64,000 nucleotides of DNA. It comes from Psychromonas sp. MB-3u-54. Its GTDB lineage: Bacteria; Pseudomonadota; Gammaproteobacteria; Enterobacterales; Psychromonadaceae. A program made the position numbers and the translations under genes. The notes beneath the pieces were generated by a model. The model did no database searches, was not told the origin of the DNA, and was given only the letters and a program-made list of their open reading frames with translations. The stretch lies in contig NZ_PJBP01000087.1 in the NCBI RefSeq assembly GCF_002836415.1, positions 1 to 64,000 on the forward strand. Direction: 5' to 3'. Of this stretch, positions 1 through 9,215 are shown piece by piece (position 1 is the first letter of the stretch; each line of letters starts with the position of its first letter).

Positions 1-523
1 TATCAATCCCTTCACCGGCCCAACTGTCATCATAAACACCCTGATGCAAATAGCGATGGTATGTCGAATAAGGCCAATCGACGACGTTATTCACATAACC
101 ATGCTTAACAGGGTTGTAATGCAAATAATCCAGATGCTTTTCATAATCATCTTCATTACGGATTTTATGTTCCCAAAAACGGCGTTGCCAGATAGTCGAT
201 TCCCTGCGTTGCTGCTTGGATTTATTGATCCACTCCTCACGTAACAAATCTGGCCCGCATTGTTTGCTAACCGCTCGTTTTATCATTGCCCAACGCATGC
301 TGAAATCCGCATCACCCGCCGGCAGCGTCCAGATACAGTGGAGATGATCAGGCAATAATACCCAGCCATTAATTTCAAAGGGATATTTTTCTTGTACATC
401 GCGAATGCCATTACGCAAGGCAAGCATCACCTTTTTATTACATAATATCTGCTGCCGTCGATAGGTCACCAAAGTGAAAAAATAGGTGCCACCTTTGATA
501 TCTGCACGCCGGTAATTAGTCAT
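1..523 (-). CDS. REP-associated tyrosine transposase (RAYT, Y1_Tnp / IS200-like), C-terminus cut by window edge
   Basis: Translating the minus strand from the ATG at 523 gives an open frame of 174 codons to the window edge. It begins MTNYRRADIKGGTYFFTLVT, the usual RAYT N-terminus. The HUH metal motif is seen in LLPDHLHCIW near residue 65, and the catalytic tyrosine region in YLHYNPVKHGY near residue 140. Family knowledge: RAYTs are single-domain HUH nucleases that recognise and cleave REP hairpins next to a GTAG head, and they are usually domesticated single-copy genes. The gene lies directly beside a REP cluster (546-1050) whose units start with GTAG. Only the last residues should be missing, because the conserved WAGEG region is already reached. 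No terminal inverted repeats suggest an active IS. Confidence 0.9.
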   Translation of the reverse strand, partial: MTNYRRADIKGGTYFFTLVTYRRQQILCNKKVMLALRNGIRDVQEKYPFEINGWVLLPDHLHCIWTLPAGDADFSMRWAMIKRAVSKQCGPDLLREEWINKSKQQRRESTIWQRRFWEHKIRNEDDYEKHLDYLHYNPVKHGYVNNVVDWPYSTYHRYLHQGVYDDSWAGEGID

Positions 524-545
524 TATTTAGGCTCCACAATTAACG

Positions 546-1050
546 ATGCATAAAATATACCCCATCGTTTCTATTACCCGTAGGGTGCGCTTCAGCACCG
601 ATTACCAGATAAACATCAACCGTAGGGGTCTACGCAACAATCATAGTTTGCGATGCATAAAATGCATCCTACAAATAACATCAACCGAACGGCGCATAAG
701 AAATACACCGTATCGATTGCATCGACCGTGGTCATTAACGATGCATAAAATGCATCCTACAAATAACATACCCGTAGGGTGCGCTCCGATTACCGACCTT
801 ATTGCGATCGAATGAAGATTTATATGTAGGGGTTTAAGCGTTACGGCCTTAAAGCCTTACAGCTCGTAGGATGCGGTGCATGGAATTCATCATAACGATG
901 ACATAAAAAAACCCGCAACGCTTTGATTAAAAAGCATTGCGGGTTCTAGCAACATTAACGATGCATAAAATGCATCCTACGATGGCATCGACCGTGATCA
1001 TTAACGATGCATAAAATGCATCCTACGATGGCATCGACCGTGGTCATTAA
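546..1050. repeat. REP/REPIN cluster next to the RAYT gene
   Basis: This stretch is non-coding and holds many short imperfect palindromes of one family: a GTAGG head followed by a hairpin such as GATGCATAAAATGCATC or GGTGCGCTTCAGCACC. They occur in both orientations, forming inverted pairs (REPINs or BIMEs). Around 772-845 is a non-REP stretch (GAATGAAGATTTATATG core) that recurs at about 28525-28585. The reading frame at 546-815 is an artefact of the repeats. Confidence 0.85.
904..945 (-). terminator. Intrinsic terminator downstream of kpsS
   Basis: Read on the minus strand, an AACCCGCAATGC / GCGTTGCGGGTT stem with an A/T loop is followed by a run of seven T. It lies about 155 bases past the kpsS stop, so it plausibly ends the capsule transcript. 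A near-identical copy is at 28394-28436. Confidence 0.7.
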
Positions 1051-1100
1051 CCAAGCATAAAAACAGCCCCGTTAGTTTTACAGATTGGCATAAAGATTCA

Positions 1101-2351
1101 TTAAGCAGCGTTATTGCTGTCTTCTAATAGTTGTGAATCGTTATCCTCAATTGGGGTTGATTCAATCTTGCGAGAAATTCTCGGATACGCAATTTCAATC
1201 AATTGTTGTGATTGTTTATAAAAATCCCCGGATATCTGGCTCTGCTGGCACAAGTAAGTTCTAAATTGAGCAAATGATTTTCTATTTACTTTAAACTCAT
1301 CCTGCCAAAATTTATCCAACTTATCAGGGTAGGTGATCCCTTCAATATCATAAATTGCTTTGCCTAATACGATCGTGGGTAAATGGTGTAATAACGCCGA
1401 AATCCCCACTGTACTATTAACGGTTACAACGCCCGCAGTATGAGGGTAAACATCGGGTAAATTAAAATCATGTCCGTAAAGCACCCGCCCGTTAAGGTTT
1501 AATTCATCGCTAAGCTGCTTAATTAATTTCCCATAGTGTTCAAAACCACGGTTCTGCGGATGATGTTTGATAAGTAATGCCTGGTCAGGAGCGGCATGCA
1601 CAGCAAAAGAATGCATCACTTCAGATATTACCTGTCCAACAGAAGAATAATGCGAATGATCTCTTAACTGAAAATCGACTTCAACCTGCAGGGGAAGAAG
1701 AAAAAATTTCCCTTTATATTGTTTCAAAAAGTGTTTGTAGCGTATTGGATCGGTTAATTTAGAGACCCACTTTTGCGCAAAACCTTTCCACCAGAACCCT
1801 GCTTCCTGGATTGCTGTCCAAGGTCGATGGTGATGATAATCTGCAAAGGTTTTTTTAGATAGGTGCATGAAAATATAGTAACAAGTAGCAAACCAGGTAC
1901 GGCGAGCAAAAGTTGGACCGACTGAAAACGAGCTTTTTATATTTTTTGGATCGACCTTTTTAAAGTTTTCACTATCATTAAATAGGCTCGAGTTAGCATT
2001 GCAGCCCTCTTTTTCAAGGGTAACAAAACCGGCCCTTAGATAACCTTCTTCTAATGCCCAAAATTTGATCCCGGATTCAATGGTCACCTGCTTGGCAACT
2101 TTATGGTAAAAACGGCAATCACCATAAACAACGACTCGGCCAATATTATGTTTTTTGATAAACTCCGTTAAATAAGCGTGCCACATCGCATGGGAATCAA
2201 CATAGTCAAATTGCCAATCTGCCCCGCCATAATATCTGTCTCCCCCATTAAAATTAATTTTATAGGTTTGATGCCCCTGCTTTGAAGCATAATGTGCAAA
2301 TTTTTTAAAAAATGGCCCCAGCGGCCCCTGTAAGAACAAAATATTACTCAT
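1101..2351 (-). CDS. kpsS: KpsS-like capsule beta-Kdo transferase
   Basis: The 416-residue product belongs to the KpsS/LipB family. It opens with NILFLQGPLGPFFKKFA and contains the family blocks VVVYGDCRFYHKVA, FWALEEGYLRAGFVTLE and LLIKHHPQNRG. In group 2 capsules KpsS adds the first beta-Kdo to phosphatidylglycerol, and KpsC then extends the short Kdo linker on which the capsule chain is built at the inner face of the cytoplasmic membrane. I use the ATG at 2351, which has AAGG about ten bases upstream; an in-frame TTG two codons earlier is less likely. It is the last gene of the minus-strand capsule operon, 63 bases after kpsC. Confidence 0.9.
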   Translation of the reverse strand: MSNILFLQGPLGPFFKKFAHYASKQGHQTYKINFNGGDRYYGGADWQFDYVDSHAMWHAYLTEFIKKHNIGRVVVYGDCRFYHKVAKQVTIESGIKFWALEEGYLRAGFVTLEKEGCNANSSLFNDSENFKKVDPKNIKSSFSVGPTFARRTWFATCYYIFMHLSKKTFADYHHHRPWTAIQEAGFWWKGFAQKWVSKLTDPIRYKHFLKQYKGKFFLLPLQVEVDFQLRDHSHYSSVGQVISEVMHSFAVHAAPDQALLIKHHPQNRGFEHYGKLIKQLSDELNLNGRVLYGHDFNLPDVYPHTAGVVTVNSTVGISALLHHLPTIVLGKAIYDIEGITYPDKLDKFWQDEFKVNRKSFAQFRTYLCQQSQISGDFYKQSQQLIEIAYPRISRKIESTPIEDNDSQLLEDSNNAA

Positions 2352-2414
2352 GAACAAAAAACCTTAAAAATTGACACAAAACGCGGAAGAAAAAATAAAA
2401 AAATAAGGGCTTGC

Positions 2415-4550
2415 TTAAAAACGAGTCGCTTCATAGAAGTAAGTTACTTTACGACTGAACCTTGATAACCAGGAACTGTTTAAACGAGACTTAGCACCAC
2501 CTGTAGATTCATAGCGATGACGTTCTTCACTTAATAAATCAATCACCCGCTCAGGCGAGGTTAACAAGCCCGTTGTCCAATCAACATATTTCGGGTAAGA
2601 GATTAAAGTCGCAAAAATCAGTTGGTTCAAAGTTAATTGATGGGTGCGCTCCGTAAAATCCAATTGATCCTCGGTTAATCCCCAGCCGGCATAAAAAGGG
2701 GATCCATAAGTATGCACTTTTTTATTTCTTAATAAGGCTTCAAATCCGGTCAAAGAGGTCAAAGTACAAACCCGATCACAGAGATCCAGTAACGAGGTAA
2801 TATCAACATCAGCAAGGTATAAATCAGCGACCTTTAAAGCCGCCTCATCTCCTAATGCGCCCGGGCGAACGCCAGAATACAAATCAGGATGCTCTTTATA
2901 AACAATAAAAGCATCGCTATAATCTTGGCGTACCTGTTGTAACAAAGCTAAATTGGTTTTTATTTTGCCACGGCTGTTAGCAATCGACTGATCTTGCTCA
3001 AACTGTCCCGGCACCAGAATAATTTCCTGTTTGCCTTTTGATAATTGCTTTAACTTCTGCATAGTCGCTAGTGCAGCAGCCGATAGATTCTTTTGCCCGA
3101 CATTGTATTTACTCAAGGAACGTTCAACCACTAACTGCGCTAAGCGCTGCGCACGTTGATTTTGCGCTTTGCTTAATGTGATTTGATTAAGAATAGCGAC
3201 AATATCAGAGGGCAGATCAGGGACGTAATACATGCCTTGTTTATCAATGACCAGCGAGGAAGGCCGGCGCAGATCTGCGCCTAATCCTATCGAGCGAATA
3301 AAGCCATCTTCTATAAACCACACCGGACAAGACGGCTTTAACTGCACTACCCAATCACTGTGGTTTGCTCCCCACAATAAAACCGCTGCAGAGGGTGTGG
3401 ATGTCACTAATTTTTTTAACTTATTCCTGTTATTAATAAAAATAACTTTCCTGGCCATTCGCCCGACAAAGGGTTTGATAAAGGCGCGTTTCCACAGCGA
3501 AAAACCAAATGCATAACAAATCTGCACGGATTGATTCTGCGTTTGCAGTTGTAAAGCCAGCCAATCGACAATGGTTTCAACTTCGCATAGCTTATGCGTT
3601 TCAGGATCAAGGTAAGTTGGGTATTGAATCAAAGCGGCGCTGATTAACTGATTAAGTGTTAATTTAATATTACGACGTTCACAAACCTGCTTATCTTTGG
3701 TTAATCCCCAACCCGCATAAAACGGCAGGCCGTAGCAATACACAGGTAAACCATATAACAAAGCTTCAAAGCCTAACTGTGAGGTTACCGTATAGACCCG
3801 TTCAATTTTGTTAAACAGGGCTTTTAATGAACAATCCTCACCCAGTAAACGTACCCGTGAATGCGAACAGGCCTGAATATCAAGATATCCCTGCTTCTTG
3901 CCTTTAATCACATCCGGGTGAGTTTTGACAATAATCAATTGTTCAGGATGATTGTTTAAAGCATCTTCAATCATCTGCGTAAATGCCTGCGTTGAGCCTA
4001 AACCGCATTCCACCGACATATCACCGGCGGTTTGATCCACCAGCAAAATAGCACTGTGATCGGCTTGTTCAGCTAACCAAGTGGGTAAATTGTCACGCTG
4101 ATGATTGTATTTAGAAATGCCAAATTCGACAATCCGGCTACGCAGCGTTTCAGTTCTGCTTTCCAATTCAGGACTAAACCATTGCTGAGACCACAAACAC
4201 AACTGCTCCAAATCACTTGACTGCGTTGCATCATAATAGATGCCGGTTTTATCTTGAATCAATGAGAGACGTTTTGATTTATCCGTTGGGTGGCCTAAAT
4301 ATCCGATAAAACCATCTTCGAGGTGTGAATAGTTTACACCTAACTGAACAGCAAGTTTTTTGGCTTTTAGGGTATAGGGTTTATGACCCCAACCAACAAT
4401 CATATCATTGCCTGCAATAGCTTCTTTGTTTACAAAAATACGGTGAAGTTTCTTAATATCCTTACCTAAAAATAAGGTTAATTGGGTGTTATTGGCAATG
4501 CCATATGTGGGAGCCCAAATTTTACGCCTGCCATGATCTGATACAGCCAA
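2415..4550 (-). CDS. kpsC: KpsC-like capsule beta-Kdo transferase, two-module
   Basis: The 711-residue protein has two homologous modules, about 1-340 and 341-711. Both carry an EDGFI motif (near residues 79 and 411) and a PFYAGWGLT motif (near 276 and 620), as expected for KpsC/LipA, which carries two Kdo transferase sites that alternate linkages in the poly-Kdo linker. The length matches the family. The start is a TTG with AGGAG seven bases upstream (GTTAGGAGATTCTTT-TTG), and no ATG fits the N-terminal domain, so a TTG start is well supported. Its partner kpsS follows directly. Confidence 0.9.
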   Translation of the reverse strand: MAVSDHGRRKIWAPTYGIANNTQLTLFLGKDIKKLHRIFVNKEAIAGNDMIVGWGHKPYTLKAKKLAVQLGVNYSHLEDGFIGYLGHPTDKSKRLSLIQDKTGIYYDATQSSDLEQLCLWSQQWFSPELESRTETLRSRIVEFGISKYNHQRDNLPTWLAEQADHSAILLVDQTAGDMSVECGLGSTQAFTQMIEDALNNHPEQLIIVKTHPDVIKGKKQGYLDIQACSHSRVRLLGEDCSLKALFNKIERVYTVTSQLGFEALLYGLPVYCYGLPFYAGWGLTKDKQVCERRNIKLTLNQLISAALIQYPTYLDPETHKLCEVETIVDWLALQLQTQNQSVQICYAFGFSLWKRAFIKPFVGRMARKVIFINNRNKLKKLVTSTPSAAVLLWGANHSDWVVQLKPSCPVWFIEDGFIRSIGLGADLRRPSSLVIDKQGMYYVPDLPSDIVAILNQITLSKAQNQRAQRLAQLVVERSLSKYNVGQKNLSAAALATMQKLKQLSKGKQEIILVPGQFEQDQSIANSRGKIKTNLALLQQVRQDYSDAFIVYKEHPDLYSGVRPGALGDEAALKVADLYLADVDITSLLDLCDRVCTLTSLTGFEALLRNKKVHTYGSPFYAGWGLTEDQLDFTERTHQLTLNQLIFATLISYPKYVDWTTGLLTSPERVIDLLSEERHRYESTGGAKSRLNSSWLSRFSRKVTYFYEATRF

Positions 4551-4723
4551 AAAGAATCTCCTAACTAAGATAGAAAGTTATTATTTGAGAATAATAAGTA
4601 AAAAAAGTGGATTATTACGTTTAGGGAAAAATTAATAGCAACATAAAAATTAACGATGAGGATGTAAATCTGAGTGTATTGAGAACAGTCAGTTTCGACA
4701 TTGCACTCCACCATAATAACGAC

Positions 4724-5728
4724 TTAAAATTTAACAATATCAGACATCATTTCAAGTCGATGCTTCCATGTATGATGGTCCATCACAAATTCAGAACCAG
4801 CTTTCACCATATCTTTATCTTGTTGACTCAACCCATCTAAGCTCAAACGTAACAATAGCTCTTTTGCTTCATTAATATTACTTATAACATGACAATAGTC
4901 ACCAAATAATTTATCAACTGAAAGCGAAGGATTTGTCACGGCCAAGCTACCACAAGCTAAAATTTCAACTAAACGTCTTGAAAACATCGTTGGCGAATTT
5001 TCAATTGTATTTACATTTAACGAGACCATATAGTCACGGTAAATATTAGCAGTTTCAACATGAGAAACAGCCGCTTTAACTTCTAGGTGCTCAAGTTCGG
5101 GGTACCTATACATGGCAGACTTTCGTTCAGAGTTCCGATCAAAAACGGTCAAACCAAGTGGTTTTGAAGCCTCAAACATAAGATCTTGCCAATATCGCCT
5201 TTTATCATGGATAGTTGTACTATAACTACCAACAAAGCACGCTTTTTTATGCTTAAAAGAAAAATCAGTTGGATAATGTGTCGCAGGTTGTATAGGGAAC
5301 AACATTGTATTCACCGTGGTTGTAGGGTCTAACCTTTTTTTATATTCCGATAAACAATTTTTATCAACAGTAAATACATGATCGAATAATTTTGCACTAT
5401 TAATAAACCGTTCAAAGTGCACATCATCTTCTTTATTCCAAAAAACAGTTGGTATATTTAAATCTTTTGCAAAATCAACTACCTTTTTGAGCTTTTTATT
5501 ATTACGTTTAGGGTAATCTGGATAACTCGCAACTTTAAACTTCCAATTTTTATTTTTTCCTTCCCATGTCGATTCAACAAAAAGTATATCAGGCTTCCAT
5601 GTATACAAAACCCACATATAATTTAAGGGAGATACAATACGAACATTACATTCAAATTGTAAGCAAGACTCTGTTAGGCTATCAGAAATCAATGCGACTT
5701 TTAGATTCTTCAATTTATTTTTGCTCAA
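4724..5728 (-). CDS. CgeB-like glycosyltransferase
   Basis: The 334-residue protein resembles CgeB/DUF3880-type glycosyltransferases. The N-terminal half has ILFVESTWEGKNKNWKFKV and IPTVFWNKEDDVHFERF; the C-terminal half has the Glyco_trans_1_2 region SPTMFSRRLVEILACGSLAV near residues 245-265. It probably adds one sugar of the capsule repeat in the cytoplasm; donor and acceptor cannot be read from sequence. The gene is AT-rich, has about 170 bases of non-coding DNA before kpsC, and is clearly paralogous to the decayed gene at 19589-20041 (shared LxxRRLxExLACG and LNVNT). Function beyond glycosyltransferase is not supported. Confidence 0.75.
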   Translation of the reverse strand: MSKNKLKNLKVALISDSLTESCLQFECNVRIVSPLNYMWVLYTWKPDILFVESTWEGKNKNWKFKVASYPDYPKRNNKKLKKVVDFAKDLNIPTVFWNKEDDVHFERFINSAKLFDHVFTVDKNCLSEYKKRLDPTTTVNTMLFPIQPATHYPTDFSFKHKKACFVGSYSTTIHDKRRYWQDLMFEASKPLGLTVFDRNSERKSAMYRYPELEHLEVKAAVSHVETANIYRDYMVSLNVNTIENSPTMFSRRLVEILACGSLAVTNPSLSVDKLFGDYCHVISNINEAKELLLRLSLDGLSQQDKDMVKAGSEFVMDHHTWKHRLEMMSDIVKF

Positions 5729-5994
5729 TTTTTTGTTGTTCGAAATTTTCTAGCACACAGTTGATAATTCAGTTCGGCGAGTATTTTTGTTTAAAATTAA
5801 GTTCATTTGCAACAACTAAACTGGCTTGTTACCAATTGTGCCTTGTACACTGATTAGTGTTAGTTAAAACGCCCTGCTTGCAAAAGGAATGATAAAAGAA
5901 AGTTTGATAGTCGACTGCAATTTAATACTCTTATTTATAAACTATTTTAAGTTAAAAAAATTCCGCTAAAAACGTTCAGCTAAACCGCGTTTCG

Positions 5995-7335
5995 TTAGCC
6001 CAAATCAACCACAAGCACCTGATCGGCAATCCCTTGCGCCAAGCTTTGTACTAACGCCAGCTCCTCTCCCTCGACCATAACGCGGATCAAGGGCTCTGTT
6101 CCTGATTTGCGTAGCAGCACTCGGCCCCGACCAGCAAGCTTTAATTCCGCGTTAAGCACGGCCTGTGTCACTGCATCATTTTGCAGAGGATCTCCCTTGC
6201 CACTGAAGCGCACATTAATTAACACTTGCGGCAGCATAGTGATGCCCGTTAGTAACTGCTCTAATGTTTGTTGGCTGCGCTGCATGGCAGCTAAAACCTG
6301 TAAACCCGCCACAATGCCATCACCCGTGCTGGTATGCTGCAGGCTAAGAATATGACCGGAGTTTTCACCGCCTAAACCCCAACCGTTTTGATTAAGTAGT
6401 TCGACGACATAACGATCACCCACTTTGCTGCGGGCAAAGGGGATGTCCAACGCGTTAAGCGCAAGCTCTAATCCCATATTAGCCATCAGCGTGCCAACAA
6501 CACCACCACTTAACTTACCTTGCTGTTGTAGATCTGTCGCAATAATGAACAGGATTTGGTCGCCATCAATCACCGAGCCATCGGCATTCACCATCATGAT
6601 CCGATCGGCATCACCATCAAGTGCAATCCCCAAATCAGCACGCTCTTCTAATACCTTAGCTTGCAGGGTATCAAGATGGGTCGCACCACAGCGGTTATTG
6701 ATATTGGTGCCATTTGGCTCGATGCCGATACTGATCACCTGTGCACCTAGCTCGGTAAATACATGCGGAGCGATTTGATAAGCCGCGCCGTGAGCGCAAT
6801 CAACCACAATGCGCAATCCCGCTAATGACATTTCGCTCGGAAACGTATTTTTGCAAAACTCAATATAACGGCCTTTAGCATCATTGATACGAGCGACTTT
6901 ACCGATATTATCGGAGCTTACACATTGCATGTGATTATCTAATTCAGCTTCAATTGCCAATTCAACTTCATCGGACAGCTTAGTGCCATTGGCTGAAAAA
7001 AATTTAATACCGTTATCATGATAAGGATTATGTGAAGCACTGATCACCACCCCCGCTTCACCGCGAAACGTTTTAGTTAAATAAGCCACCGCAGGTGTCG
7101 GAATAGGGCCAAGCAGATCCACATCAACCCCGGCAGCAACAAAACCTGCCTCAAGCGCCGACTCAAACATATACCCTGATACGCGGGTATCTTTACCTAT
7201 CATCACCTTACGCGTGCCGCTTTTAGCCAGAACGCGCCCCGCAGCCCAACCTAGTTTCATTGCGAATTCAGGGGTGATCTGGCCTTGACCGACTAAACCA
7301 CGAACACCATCGGTACCAAAATATTTACGTTGCAT
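5995..7335 (-). CDS. glmM: Phosphoglucosamine mutase
   Basis: The 446-residue protein is full-length GlmM. It starts [13 protein letters not shown], carries the phosphoserine loop VISASHNP (catalytic Ser about 101), the metal loop DGDADR near residue 240, the sugar-binding GGENSGH, and the C-terminal phosphate loop [13 protein letters not shown]. It converts glucosamine-6-phosphate to glucosamine-1-phosphate, the precursor of UDP-GlcNAc. Inside a capsule operon with wecB and wecC it would feed UDP-GlcNAc into UDP-ManNAcA. The housekeeping glmM is usually beside folP and ftsH, so this may be a second copy; that is inference. GGAAA precedes the ATG. Its base composition is less AT-rich than the glycosyltransferase genes upstream. 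Confidence 0.95.
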   Translation of the reverse strand: MQRKYFGTDGVRGLVGQGQITPEFAMKLGWAAGRVLAKSGTRKVMIGKDTRVSGYMFESALEAGFVAAGVDVDLLGPIPTPAVAYLTKTFRGEAGVVISASHNPYHDNGIKFFSANGTKLSDEVELAIEAELDNHMQCVSSDNIGKVARINDAKGRYIEFCKNTFPSEMSLAGLRIVVDCAHGAAYQIAPHVFTELGAQVISIGIEPNGTNINNRCGATHLDTLQAKVLEERADLGIALDGDADRIMMVNADGSVIDGDQILFIIATDLQQQGKLSGGVVGTLMANMGLELALNALDIPFARSKVGDRYVVELLNQNGWGLGGENSGHILSLQHTSTGDGIVAGLQVLAAMQRSQQTLEQLLTGITMLPQVLINVRFSGKGDPLQNDAVTQAVLNAELKLAGRGRVLLRKSGTEPLIRVMVEGEELALVQSLAQGIADQVLVVDLG

Positions 7336-7543
7336 TAGATTATTTCCAAACTATCGTGTCGCTGCACGTGGCATGTTTATGCAGCTAAAAATGAAAAGGG
7401 TTAAGTTGAAGGATTGCCTTCTTAAAAGGTAAGTTGTTATCCCCAATAGATAATTAATTGAAATTGTATTTTTTTCTTAGTATTTTTAAGCTGTTATTGA
7501 TTTTTAAATATTGTTAAATTATTTCTGCAACCTATAGACGGTA

Positions 7544-9148
7544 TCAACACAATATCCCTTCACCCAAAGATTGGTACATCAGGCGATAACGCTCGGCATT
7601 TTTAACCCAAGTACGATGTTCACAAACCCATGCTCGTCCCTGCTGCCCCAACATTTTAAGCTGTACGCGATTATTGAATGCATAGTCGATGGTTTCAGTT
7701 AACGAATGAACATTACTCGGCTGACAGATGAGTCCGGTTTGCTTATGTTCAACCATCTCACGCAGTGGTGCCAAATCAGAGACAATCACAGGGATTTCCA
7801 TCGCCATTGCTTCTAGTACTTTCATAGGGGGAACATAACGACACACTACATCATCGGTACGCGGGTAAGCGCATAAGTCGAAACTGCTGTACCAATTTTT
7901 CACCTCATAATGGGGAATACGGCCAACCAAGTGGATGTAGTCATGACCTTCAACAGATTTCTGTAAATCATTCTCGACTACACCAGAGCCAGCCACCACC
8001 AAACTAACAGGATAATCTTGTTTGTTTAGTTGGATGACTGCTGCAATAAGATCAGACAAGCCTTCATAGACAGTCAGTGAACCAATAAAACCGATAACAA
8101 AGCGGTCATCGCCCCAGCGTGACCGTAAACTTGAATCACATGCTTGAGCCTTAAACTGCTCTACATCAACCCCATTAGGAATCACATGAATTTTATCTGT
8201 ATCGACGCCCCAACTGGTAATCAGATCTTTCATAGCGTCCGACAATGTAACGACTTTATCAGACTGTTCAAGTGCCAAAATTTCCATCTTGGATTCATAT
8301 TTAAACTGATCGGTTTTCGCATAAGCGGGATTTTTTGCTAACCCCGTAATATGCCAAAAGCCTCGTGCCTCATAAACACAGTGCACACCAATGCGCCGCG
8401 CTCCATCAATAGCAGCTAGCCCATTTAAAAAATTTGAATGCCCATGGATCACGCTGCAATTTTTTTGCTTCGCTAATTCAGCTAATTGTTTACCATAATT
8501 TTCAACATAGTTGAAATCAGAGCCACGTTTATATGCAGCGTCATCCGCTGATAAGCGATAAAGATTTGTACCATCAACTTGATCACATTCAACCACTGGT
8601 AAAGCACGATGCTTTTGCAAATCCCAGGGATAACCAGGGCGTGTGGCACAAGTAACTGAGAATAAATTAGCTTGGAGCGCAGAGATTAAAGACTTAGTAC
8701 GATGCCAGTAACCTGCAAAATCATAGGGGGCTGAGTTATGCAGAGCCATCAAAACGTTACCATTAAATTGCATCGATGATGGCACCGAATCAATATCCGT
8801 GTCTTCACATTCCCTATCGAGGAACTTTACTTGAGAATTCAATCGCTCAAGATGCAAGTAAGCATTGAGTTGCTTTGGTTCCCATCCATTTAACAAAGCA
8901 TGAGGCTGACGAATCGAGTACTGCCTAGCCTGATATAAAGTCAAATGATATAGATGTTGTGGAAAAGAATGAACGATAATTTTTTGAGCCCACACTTGAT
9001 TTTTTTTAGCGAGCCAACGCACAGCTAGTCCAGTTTTATTCGAAATGATTTTTTTTACCAAAATCAATGGTCTATAAAGATTAGAATCAATACAGAAACT
9101 TTTGGGGGTCGTCATTAGTTTACGGAATTTACGAATAACAGAAGACAT
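7544..9148 (-). CDS. GT4 family glycosyltransferase
   Basis: The 534-residue protein has a basic N-terminal extension of about 150 residues and then a GT-B fold: N-domain from about MALHNSAPYDFAGYWHRT, HGHSNFLNG, VYEARGFWHITG, IPNGVDVEQF, GFIGSLTVYEGL and the C-terminal donor site PPMKVLEAMAMEIPV with its conserved glutamates. This is the GT4 pattern of retaining nucleotide-sugar transferases. It aligns across both GT domains with the C-terminal half of the 875-residue protein at 13813-16440 (same GYPxDL, VDGxNxxRL, NGV and YEGL blocks), so the two are paralogues likely acting on related acceptors. The first 150 residues match nothing I recognise. Confidence 0.85.
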   Translation of the reverse strand: MSSVIRKFRKLMTTPKSFCIDSNLYRPLILVKKIISNKTGLAVRWLAKKNQVWAQKIIVHSFPQHLYHLTLYQARQYSIRQPHALLNGWEPKQLNAYLHLERLNSQVKFLDRECEDTDIDSVPSSMQFNGNVLMALHNSAPYDFAGYWHRTKSLISALQANLFSVTCATRPGYPWDLQKHRALPVVECDQVDGTNLYRLSADDAAYKRGSDFNYVENYGKQLAELAKQKNCSVIHGHSNFLNGLAAIDGARRIGVHCVYEARGFWHITGLAKNPAYAKTDQFKYESKMEILALEQSDKVVTLSDAMKDLITSWGVDTDKIHVIPNGVDVEQFKAQACDSSLRSRWGDDRFVIGFIGSLTVYEGLSDLIAAVIQLNKQDYPVSLVVAGSGVVENDLQKSVEGHDYIHLVGRIPHYEVKNWYSSFDLCAYPRTDDVVCRYVPPMKVLEAMAMEIPVIVSDLAPLREMVEHKQTGLICQPSNVHSLTETIDYAFNNRVQLKMLGQQGRAWVCEHRTWVKNAERYRLMYQSLGEGILC

Positions 9149-9215
9149 TAAGTATCCTTACAACAATGATATAAATTAAGCATAAATCCTATATTATTTG
9201 AACGACAAGATTGAT

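Noticed and set aside
546-815. 89-codon plus-strand frame upstream of the RAYT gene
   Set aside because: It is a translation of REP hairpins and linkers; the same peptide pieces recur in the other REP arrays.
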